From Nereocystis luetkeana (taxonomy: Eukaryota; Sar; Phaeophyceae; Laminariales; Laminariaceae), in NCBI GenBank assembly GCA_031213475.1, contig JARUPZ010000016.1, positions 3,529,140 through 3,593,139 of the forward strand: a DNA stretch of 64,000 nt, written 5' to 3'. The translations under genes and the position numbers were made by a program. The notes beneath the pieces are model-generated. The model worked only from the letters and a program-made list of their open reading frames with translations. It was not told the DNA's origin and made no database searches. Of the stretch, positions 27,863-39,800 are shown one piece after another. How positions within the stretch are numbered: the stretch's first letter is position 1; each line of letters opens with the position of its first letter.

Positions 27863-30800
27863 TTGTTGTTGCTGATGCTGTTGTTGTGGTTGTGGTTGCT
27901 GTTGTTGTGGTTGCTGCTGCTGCTGTTGCTCCGTAGCACAGTGGAGGACATTCATGAGGTCGTCCGCGCACAGCACTTGTCGGAGGTACATCAGCAAGAG
28001 GTAGGAGTCCAGAACGCCATCCGCGGGGAGGGAAAACCACGCCCGAGCGTGGCCCGGAAGGGCGCTCTCTTTCTGACTGGCGCCCGCCTGCTCCAATCGC
28101 TCTGTTTGGTCCATGAAATACTCGCCACCGCTTGGTGAGGCTGGGATATATCGAGAATGACATCTGTCGTCGCCGCCAGCCGTTACGCTGGTGGAGGACG
28201 GCCTGCGCGCGTGGTAGCTGTCGCCAAGGCCTCTCTTGGGGCTGCTGTTGGTGTCTCTCGCCGGCTCGGAGTTGGGGCCTGTTCGCACGAACTCAATGTC
28301 CGCAGCGGTAACCTGATACGTTTAGAGATACAACGCAAGACCGATCAACACGGGAAACATTTCATATAGCTCTGGCACCAAGAGTGAGTTCAGAGCCGAC
28401 AGCACCTATAACCTGATTAGGTGCAAAAAGTGGTGTTCGTTCATCGTAAGTAAGGAGCCGTCAGGAACGCCGAGCTCACAACGAATGCGCACCCAGAATG
28501 ACACCGCCTGCGCCTTTGACGTGGAAAAAACACGCCTTTGAGGATTTGCCAGAACGTACGTGTAAGTGACTATTCCTCAGGAGCTCCCGCGCCAGCGCCT
28601 GCCACGCCAGTTCGGACAGGGCGCGCTCTATCCTGCCGTCTAGGCTCAGCTTCAGGTCGTCTTGGCCATCCTGCAGTTTTTCATGGCGATAGCAAGGCGT
28701 ATTGCACAACGTACACTCAGGTGTCGCGAGGAAAATAGTAAGCGATGCTCTACATAACCCGGGTTAAACCTGCGACTCGACCCGTAGCCCTCGGCTACTA
28801 TAAATGCGCATACGACAGAGGCAGCAAGCCGGGAACAATATGCCATTCGACAGCCCCTGTCTGCGATCACCCGCAAAAAATCAACAAATATTGTTTTTTC
28901 TGGAGGAGACGAGCGGCTAGCCGCGCAGCGCAGTAGGCGGAAATGTCCAGAGCCGTGGTGACTGTGGCACACCCAGACTGCGGTAGGAGATGCGGGAGAA
29001 TGGTTGCGCTGAGACCTGTTCCGCTCGAAATTCCCCCCTTTGCGCACTGTTGCTGTTGTTATCACATTAATTCGTCGCCAAAATGCAAGCCCGTGGTCAC
29101 AAGACAGGCTCCAATAACTCTGGAGTGGATTTTCACGTCAGGAACAGGACATGAAAAGCAAAAAGCATAAAAATAAGACACATACGTACATACCGGTACA
29201 TACTGCGATAACAATTGCGACAAGTCGTCTACCTCAGACACCCAAAAAAAAAAAAAACATCAGTATACATACGTATCACATGCATAATATTTCTACAGTC
29301 ATCAGCGTACAGAAAAACGTTCATTTTGTGGTCAGCAAACTGAAGTCACTTTAGGATAGTCATGGACTCTACCGACGTCAATGTTTTATCCAAGGCAAGG
29401 AGGACGGACGGAGGTGCTCACTCTCGAGTACCTCCTGCTTGACGTGCATGGCTACGCGTGTATACCAGAGGCACACGAGCAGACGGCACGAGACTGCCCG
29501 CGGCCGATTGATAGGCCTGTAGACTACGTCTACTTTTGTGGTTTCTCTTGCCCGCCCGTCCTTTCCTTCTTTTGAAGGTGGGTGGAACGGAGCGGACATA
29601 CATGTATGGTCCTGGCCACACCGTATTACACATTGTATTTTACATTTTACGATTGACTGGTAGCGATTCCGGGTTCGCTGGCAGAATGCGGTATGCCGAT
29701 GGTTTTTTTACCATTGGGGATCTCGGTCGTCCGAGTCTGCGTGCGTTAGGACCCCGGCCAGTCAGGCGTCTCTCGGGTATTGGCAGTACGACAGGGAACG
29801 AGAGCCAGCGGCCGGTGCAGCGGATCACGTACCACGCCAGTGGAGCCTACCCCCCGACGTCGTCGATAATAATAGCATCACAATTCGAAAGATAAACAAC
29901 AAAAACACGATAAGCAGTGTATACACGTGGCTACAGAAGACGGGGAAATAGCGGAATAATACCCACGAGAGAAAAGATGGAACACAATCAACTTGGAAAT
30001 CGAAATAAAAATCGATATCGATAATCGAAAGGGGAATAAGAAAGAGGAGAAAGAAATCAAGCAACGAAGGAACTACCAAGAGAGTATGCATTCACTGCAG
30101 ACTTTCAGGCTCGCAAGCAGCGGGGGGATGTAGGACCGAGACAAAATACGTAATACAGAACCCGTCACCAAGAAGAACAAAGGAAGCGAGAAGAAAAAAA
30201 ACAAAAACGAGAGGGCGGTAACGGGAAGAACGGGTGACGAAAAAAAACAAGAAACAAAAAAAGGGAGACGAAAACGGAAAAGGAAAAAAGGCAGTGGGAA
30301 GAGAAAGGAAAACCATACGTCAGTCTGTTGGGCAGACCGCCTGCCCCCCCTTTCCCCTCACTTCTCCCCCCTATGTGCTTCCTCACGTGGGTCCTAGCCT
30401 CTCTTCTCCCTTCGCTACGATCGTCATGCTTTCCGCGACGGTGATACGACATTGCTTCAGCAGGCTCAACAGTCGCTTTGGAAAAGTCCGTGAGGATTTT
30501 TTCTGCAGCCGTGTCACTGAGCATCACCGTCGGCTCAGCCATTGCTCGAGCGCTAATGCGACACACTCCTCTGGGAGCTCAGGCACGCGTTGGGGAGGCC
30601 CTAGGACCAAAGCTCCACCCCGGGCAGCCGCTAGGGGGGGGGCAAGTGTGCGTGTGTGCACTACGCTTCCTCGGACTTCTCCGAGTATTCTGCGCTGCCA
30701 ACGGCTAGACCAGCTGGACGGTCATGTTTACAGTAGTAAAAGGGTTAAGCTCACCTCGATGCCATACACCTTCAGGTCGATCGCTTTGCACGGCGCATCA

Positions 30801-33800
30801 TGTCCCGAACTTTTACCCGCCCCTCCAACGGCAGCCTGTGCGGGCACAAATCACGCACAGGCAAAGCCAACCCATGCGAGGAATGTGCCCGAGTGTCATG
30901 CAGGATGTTGTTACCGCCAGGCGAAGACAAGCGTGGCTCTATAGTCATCGTTAGGGCTGCGGAGAACACCCTCCAGGTCAGCATGACACGAGATCCGACC
31001 AGCGCGGTAACAGAGAGTGTTGGACGTAAAAAGCTCCCACACCTTTAGTCCTACCGTTTCGTCCCCAGTATGTTTGTCTTGATCGACTGCAACTGCGTTT
31101 TTCGCTCGGAAACTCAGTCAACAGTCTACAGAAGTATGTAATAGACTGACCCGCGATCAAAAGCCTTCAATGTTCCAAGAGAAAAAACAGAGCGCCAGTC
31201 GCGGTACCCGGCGCTACAACGGGGCAGAGATATACCGCTCGGTCTACGGAGCTCTACAACCGAACTGCGGCAAGTGCTAGTTCCGTCGTTAACGGGCCCT
31301 TTCCGTCGCTGCCGTAAAACCCCTGCCGTTCGGGACACATTCGTGCCTTGCGGCGGGGTGGAGGGTCAGCAAGCGACATGCACTGGTGGATGTGTTTCGT
31401 GGTGCCAACTCGTGCTGATTTATGGTTTCATCATTTTGGCGTCCAGCCGAATGTGAATGTCCTATCGCAGGCTCGGAATCACGCGGGCCTCACAACTTCG
31501 CCGCAACCAGTCACCCCGAGCAGCCATCAGCACCCCCATCACTGCCTCGCCCACCTCCGAAAGCGTCATGTAGAAGACGTTCTGGTGCTTGTCCGGGTAC
31601 ACGTAGAGCCCGGTCCTATCTTGCACCCTGCACCCCTGCAACGTTTTCCCGGCCAAGTGCGTGAGCACGGACTTCATCTGGAGCCGGTGGTTCATTGGAA
31701 ACCTCCTCGAGTACTTGCACTCACACTGCAGCTCTCCCTCCCGAAACCCTTGCCCTAGCGTTCGCGGGGGGAAGCCACCCTGCTCAGCCTCCGCTGCCAC
31801 CACCGTCGCCAATAGGGCTGAGCTGTTATCTCGACCGATTCCTCCATTGCCGACAACCCAACTGCCACCGGCGACCCCAGAGGGGCTTCTACTAGAACGG
31901 TTGTCAACCAGCCCACTCGCCGTGGCTTGAAGGTCCAGGCCCAGCCCGCTGCGACGAGACCCAGCATCGTCCGTCGACCGCCTCAAAGACGACACGCGCG
32001 AGTTTTCATATGGGGCCCCTGAGTGCGCCGTACTCCCAGCGTTGCCGCCACCATCGCCGCCGCTTGCGGATAATCCCGGCGCCACAAAAGCCGATGAAAG
32101 AGATGCACCATAGCCTGTGGGGTCCCTCGGTGACGGGGCCAATCCCGCAGATGACGGCGTCAGGGGGGAGGGGACCCCGCCTCGCCCGTCTGTACTCCCG
32201 GTGCCCGGTGCGCTCGAGGAGTTCGCGCTGACCGTAACGTTAACCTTGAGCCGGGCGCGAGACGATGCGCCTCCTGGCCAGAGACTGTCGCCGGAATCGG
32301 CCAGCGGTGGTGGCGTTAGGGAGGGAGAAGGGAGCTGAGGGATGAGGACCTCGCAAGCAACTTTGGATTCAATCAGGCTCTCCAGCAGCATGAGCTGATT
32401 GACCTTTCGTGCCCTCGCGTGCAAACCCTGGGGTGATGTCCGTCGACCCGCGACGATGTTCCGGACGACAAAGCCACAGCGAGGAACGAACGAGGCGAAG
32501 GCGGGGCGGGAAAACGATCGTAATGAGAAAAAAAAACGACAAAAAAACGAGAAAGCAACACGGCCACGCGGAGGTCAGGATCAGTGTTGGATATAGTCTT
32601 TTTGGGGATATATCGTGTCCAGCGTGATTCCCCCTCCATCCCCTGGCATCCCCTTGTGTTTTTGTGTCAACATTGAGCGGAAGTTTCGATGTATCGCATA
32701 CCGTAATCGGACCGATCGATGTTACAGTTTATCGGTACAGTATCGTGCCGACTCCAAATTCGATTCTCGTTCGATATGCAACACTACAGTGGTCGGAATA
32801 CAAGCGAATCACGTTTGAAATAGCAACGCCCGTCTACCGCACCACTCAAAGTGCTATATACGCGGCAAGATACGATGCTGCTGCTACTGCTGCTGGTGCA
32901 GCAACGAGTCATTGAGTGCCCCCACGACAGAAAACGCGAAAGTCGTTCAGATACCCGCAGATGCCTCTGCTCTCACGATGGCATTCAACCCTTTACCCCC
33001 GCAAAAAAAAATCCCACACTGATTCCAAGCAAATAACTGGTTTCCCAAGAGATGGGGCGCAGTTCGAAAAGGGCCATATATGCACCGAAACGCCGTATCC
33101 GTCCGTTTACGGCCCATTACCAGCACGAATATACAGCGGGGGGTGGGTGTGACCGGTATGTGCACCCAAGATGGCAAACTCACCCTCGTCAGCCCCGCCA
33201 TGATCGCGTCCTTGCTGGCAGCTACCACGCTTCCTTTCGGGTGGTAAAGGGAGACCTTGATGTCGATCACGGCGATACGGTACCCAACAGCATCAGGCGA
33301 GTAGGTAGGCCGATGCACCCTCGGTGGCGGCGGCGGTGACATCAGCCGCGACGCCATCCGGACCGGCGCCTTTCCCCCACCATGGCTGTGACCGTGGCTG
33401 TAACCATCGCCACCATCGGTACCGCCGTTGGCACCACCATTGGCGACCGACAGACCGGAAGCAATCATCGGCCACGAACGAGGATCATCGCCCGGGTCAC
33501 TCTCGCTCTCACCGACACGAACGATGGCCCAGTACGGCACCGTATAGCCGCCCTCCTCGCCGTGGTGACCACCCCGACTGCCACCGCCGCCACCACCCCC
33601 TTTCCCGTTGCCGCTGACGCACCGCGGCGACCCGGTACCTCCCCGGTCGGTTCCCGAAGAACCTTCTCCGCCGCGCACATCACTAGCGACGCTTGTAGCC
33701 GCGGCGAGTGACCCCTGCTCCCCTCTCCCGTGCCCTACCTCGCCAGCGGCACTAGTCCCCACCCACGGGTAGCCCGCGGGAGCGCCAGCGGGTTGGGATC

Positions 33801-36800
33801 CAGCGAGGGAGCTACCCCTCGCCCTCACTCTCGCCCCCCCACCCGCTTCACGCGGGCTACCGGACCGCTCCTCGACGACGAAAAACAGAGCATCCGCCGG
33901 CGGCGCTTCGAGATCTAGCGGCTCAAAGATCGAGTACGGCAACGTCTTCGTGGCGCCGCTAGAAGGCTGTTCTCCGTGTCGGAGGGTGGGGTGTTCCCCC
34001 CGGAACAGCTCACGGTCGAAAAATTCTCTCGCACGCCAGACAGATCGCCGTCCTCGCGACCCCATGTCCGAAGAGTGGTGGTCTGGAGAAATGTCCACCA
34101 TGAACTCTAGAGGAACCTGTGTCGCAGCGGCGGCGGCGGCGGCAGAGAAAACAAGCGTGGGTGGGGCGCGAGGGACGTTTGTGGCAGCAGAGGCATGCCT
34201 GCTTGCATCGCCCGTGAACAACGATTTCGCAAGCAACAGTAGTTCTCTTCCTTACCCCTGACACGAGCCTTACGGCCCAGCTCTTCTCGGCCCTGCCCGG
34301 CTCAGCCTGGCCTGGCTCGAAACGCACAAGCGGTTGACCGCATCAGTGGCTTACTCCAAGGGCGCAGCCTACCAGCATACAATACCGCAGTTGTCGCGGC
34401 ACCACGCACGCACTCGTACGTAGACCTTTTTTTACAGGCAAACAACAAAACACGAACAATATGGGAGCCTACCCGCGCACTACTGTCGTAGTGCTTACGG
34501 CTTCTCCCCAGCTTCAAATCGACCAGAATATTGGGGGTAGTACGTACGAACGAACCCCCTCGTCACGAACCTCTTCCGCTCCGACCCCCTTCTGCCGTCC
34601 TCTACATTCTCTGCGCCCTGATGGTACGTACGTACCTCCTACGCAGATCGACCGAAAAACAAAACCCCTTACCAGAAATTGCGTGACCTCCTCCGTGGGC
34701 ATGGACTCAAGACACGTCCACACGTTCTGCAAAGCGGGAAGGGTGACCGGCATGCGCCGTTGGAGACACCGGAGCACCTCGGAGGAGTAAACCTTATCCA
34801 TGTGGCTCTTCAGTGCTGTCGCTAACCGCGCAAGTGTGGGGTTGGTGACGTAGTCACCGCCACCACCGCCACCACAACCATCGCCACCACCGCCACCACT
34901 ACCATCGCCACCCCCACCGCCGTCGTCGACGTCGACGCCAACTACGTCACCCGAGCTCAGGGTCCTCGGGCGGGAGTACTCCCCGAATCGAGGAATGATC
35001 TGGAAGCAACGGCCGGAGGCAACGGCCCCGCCCGGTAAGGAAAACAACATTTCACCAGGGGACACATCGAACACAGCAAAAAAATATGTTTTTAGCGACC
35101 ACGCAGCAACCGAAAAAAAAAAACACCAGGTACCTGGTGTAACATCAGTGATGACCAAGTCAAGCGAGGCCAAACATTTAGGCCCACTTACACCAAAGAT
35201 TTTTCGTACCTGTACAAAGGCGTCGGCGTCGCAAACGAGGCGCTTAAAGTCTATTACGGGAGACCATAATTAATAGGACCTGTGGTATACATAAAACCTA
35301 CCTGGTATATATTTAACCATCTCTACTCACAACATCTGGTCCTATTAACTATGGTCCCCCGTAATACTATAAACACGTCAATAAATGTGCCTTTTGAACC
35401 GAGTAACCCCAACCATACTTGGGCCGATTTTAATATCTCTAAAGCGTGTGTTCAACAAGATACAACAAGCAACATGGGGCAACGAGCGAGCTATCTCTAC
35501 CACCCACGAAACGATGTGCAGGAGACGTAGAACGGTCAAGAGCGTCGACCGCCGGGGAAAATAAAATTACTGTCGCCATTGCACCATATTTCTATATATA
35601 TCCATATATATACCTGGTATAGCTGACCTGCTGTTCGGACTGTTTTCACAAAGGACGGTCAAGCCCGCGCAATCCACTTGTGTGAGTGGTCTAATGAATC
35701 GGCAATGCCTGTTCGCTCAAGTCGCAAGCTGCACGGCATACACAGCAGCACCCCGACGGGATCTTCGGCAAGCGCTGTTAGGCCCAACGATCTTACCGGC
35801 GACCTAAACAAGAACCTATCCTTCCCCTAAAAAAACAAGACCCAAACCTTCACGGGAGAGAAGACGCCCGAAGCAAGTGATGCCTGCAAGTTCGCCGCGA
35901 GATCTCTGCCACCGCTTCCCCCGCCAGGTGCTACAGCCTCGTCACGAACCCCCCTCCCATTCCCCTGAAGACCCCCGCCGCCCGTGCCCCAGCCGCCGCC
36001 ACCGCCGTTAAAAGTAGCCCTCGACCCCCCTGCACGGTACGTTGTCGCGAACATGCACAGGTACGTCTGCGGCCCGCTCCTGCTGGTCCCGGCGACGTAG
36101 TTAGCCCTATCCTCCTCGGCCGGCTCCTCTGCCCACGCGGGGGGGGTGGCCTCACACTGAGGGTAGTCAGCCTTGAGCGCGCGCGACAAGCTGTGGCGGG
36201 TGTCGACAACGCAGTTCTTCGTTTCCGGCCGCGGGTGGGACCTTCCGGCGGCGCTTGCGTCCCCCGCCCCACTTTCGGCACGCCTGTCGCCGCGACGGCT
36301 ACCCCCGTCCGCGCCGCTACTACCGGGCGTCTCGTGCACGCACTCGAAGCGCACGAACAGCGGGGGGTGAGACGAGGCTGCGCCCAGCAACGCAGCACTG
36401 GTCGGAGACGAAGCGTCGCGGCCTGCGCTGGCGCTGCCGCCGGACCCCTGTCTAGCCCTTCCTGGCGTTCGTTGCGCGCTCCCGTACCTCGCCGCCTGCG
36501 TTGCCGCCCGACCCACACTGGTTGCACGAGGTGCGGGCTCAACGAAGGCCCCCTGGCCGAGAGGCATGCGGTTGGAGGTCGTCGCCGACATTCCTTGGTA
36601 GGAGGGAGAGGGAGCCCGAGGGGGAGGGGCCGATTGGCGGGGTGTAAATCTAGCTATCGCCGTGGTCATCGGCGCCGTTGAATGCGCCGCACCGGCAGAT
36701 GATGCCACCGGGACGAACGAGGCTGCGCCCTGTGGTAGAGAGCATCGGGGAGTTTATGTGCACATACAAAAAAGAAAATAAGCCCACAGCGGTGAGATCG

Positions 36801-39800
36801 ATTTTTCGTCGTCAAAACTCGCTGGTCTTTCGCAAGCTGCGTGTGATGGTGTGATATTTCGATCAAAGCGTGCTCAGGGGCGTGCTTCGTATGACCTCGT
36901 GAAGATGCGTAGGCCGGCGACCCCGCCGGATGATGGTGCCAGGGTCACCAGGACATCTTCACGAAGATAGTCGGCCTAAAAATTATCCTGCGCACATAGC
37001 ATTTTGTACGACTATTACGGGGGACCTTAGTTAATACCAGGTACCTGGTAGGACCTATGGTACACATAAAAACCGGTATATTTAACCATTTTTACAAACA
37101 ATATTTGGTCCTATTAACTATGGTCCCCCGTAATAGCAAGTTGAAGACGGCGCGGGGCACGGCAACAAGCCAAGGCAGTAAACTGTATCGTCGTGGAAGC
37201 TGTATTAGTTAACCCCCCCTTTGAGCTGGGCGAAGCCGCGCCGCCAGACCAAAAATATCCAGAATTATCTGTTTTTCGGTATTATTATTTGTTTTTGTCT
37301 ATTGACTTCCACCACAGCGCAAACATCAGTTGAGGACAGCGACGAAAATAGGCACCAGCGCCAGATACTATCACTAGCGAGAGCTACGTTGTAACGCCAC
37401 AACGAAATCATAATTACTGTAGGGGTAGTAGCACACACCAGGCGTTCTTGAATCAAAACAAGCACAGGGACTCGTAGCACACACCAGGTGTACTCGAATC
37501 AAAACATGCACAGGGACTCGTAGCACACACCAGGTGTACTTGAATCAAAACATGCACAGGGACTCTATCACGGTGGGAACACGCTATTGCGGGGGACCAT
37601 AGTAAATAGGACCAAATATTGTTAGTAAAAACTGGGAAATATATAGGGTTTTGTGTGTACCGTAGGTCCTATTAATTATGGTCCCCCGTAATAATCAGGA
37701 CCAAATATGCTCAGTAAAAAAACTGGGATATGCACGTTTTTGTGTATGTGATGGGTCCTCAAAGCACTAACATGGTCCCCCGTACTACAGTGGTAGACAC
37801 ATTTACTGAACTGTAGGGGGGGGGTTGTAATTAATAACTTCCGCAAAAGACGAACGTGGGGGACGATGGTGCGGGGTTGTGTCGTAACTATCAAAAAGAG
37901 CGTTGGGTTTTTCGCTCAGGGGTGCGACCGTTTCTTATGTAAGCGCTTGATTTTTCCAGAAACGGAAAAGATTGTCCGTACCGAGCTACAAGGCGTTTTC
38001 GGAAAGACGTGCTTGAGAGCCTTCCGAAACACACCTTATTCGGCATTAGCACCCTCATAGCCGTTGACTACCGTTGATCAGAGACAACGAACGCTGAAAA
38101 GACGAGCGCACCCCAGTGCAAACCCAGGGCTCTTTTATGGTCATTGGTTTCGCAAGAGAAAGAGAGACGCAGTATGAGAGAAGAATGACGACAGCCGCCG
38201 ACGAAAAAAAGCCAGTGTAACTGTTTTTTTTTTCCGGGTATTTTCCCACCAAAATGAAAAGCACCTACCAGATCCCGACTGTAGCAAAAAAAAACGAGTT
38301 TCAGGGCTCCACTAGAGCGATTTCACACAACAGTCGTAGGTTGAATGGGGGCAGGAAAAGAAAATAAAAAGGCAAGAAAAGATGAAAAAAAATGTATACA
38401 TGGTACTGGTATAAGGTAACAGGCGGGATGCGATAAGGAGAGCCCTTTACATTAAAAAAGAAAATACCTGGTACGAAGTAGCAGGTGGGGTGCGATAACG
38501 AGAACCCGCTCCTGCACGTAGAGGCGGTAGCGTTGTAGACAATTTTGATCGGTCACTTGCCTGTTGATCTGTCACGCCGTCCTCGTCTTCGTTGTTCCAG
38601 TAGATGTAGTGGCTTGTGCCCGGGACAGGCCGCAGGTACCTTTTTCGAGCGGTAACGAGAGAGAGCGCGTTAAGCCGCGTCCGCAAAACAGCGCACTTTT
38701 TACCATATATGTCAGGAGACGTGTCAAGCAAGGCAAAATATGCGCTGTCAAGGGTGTACGGCCGAGTGTTCCACACTAAAACCTAGTAGTGTGGTGTCAG
38801 CTAAGGCATGTCAAGGCAAAAGTCGCTGTCTGTCAAGGGGTGAAACTGCTGTCTCCTGACATCTTTGCTTTTTACAGTAGTTGTCATCACTTTTACTTTC
38901 CAGCTTAAGTCGTATTACGGGAGACCATAGTAAATAGGACCTACGGTACACACAAAAACCTATATATTGACCTATTTTTACCAACAATGTTTGGTCCTAT
39001 TTACCATGGTCCCCCGTATTAGGCGGCTATACCCTCAGCGGCCTTCTTCTGGACAAGCCGTGGTCACAGTGTCGGGATATGATGTCCAAAAGTTTTGAGA
39101 GTATCGAAACAAAAAACATCGAACTTGAAAAAAAAAGAAGAAACAAAAAAAAAGAGAGTAAAACAACGCGTTTCCCCTCCATCCCCTGCTGGCACCCCCC
39201 GTATTCTTCAATGCCGACACTGAACAAAAAAAACTTGCGACCTATCGACAATCGAAATCGCGTCGTATCCGATTTTCTTTTGATCGGTATGTAACGAGTC
39301 AACGCCGATTATCGTTCGATATCCAGCACTATTATCGGGGGGCCATGGCAAATTAGAAGCCACGAGGAGGCCCCAAAAATAGTGTATCCCCTATGTGAAA
39401 TACCAGGTACACCATGGTTGGTTCTGATTGCTACGATACGTGCGTCGTCCCGCAATAGCGAAACGAAGAAACCTGCGGGGGGGTGAGGGGTTGGTCGGCC
39501 TGTTGCCGTCCGCGACGGAAATATCCCACCCACATATTTTCCATCCTTAAATGCCGCAACAACGCCGTTAGGGCGGGTCATCTAGTCAAAAGGGACATCG
39601 ATTATACCCCGTAATGTTTTTTGTTTTTTTTTTCTTCACAACCAAATACATGAATTTTCAGGCTGATTGGGGATTATTCCGTGTGTTGACTTTGTCAAAA
39701 CGGGATACAGGCAAGAAGAAACAGCGACACGCACGCGAAAAGCAACAGAAAAAAAAGAGAGAAAGCGAAATGCGACACAACCTCCGAACCGTCAGCAGCA

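Noticed and set aside
30430..30570. Minus-strand frame reading [20 protein letters not shown] as an SZT2 exon between w21 and w22
   Set aside because: Its phases fit neither neighbour, and w21 joined directly to w22 aligns with animal SZT2 at equal length with no room for an insert.
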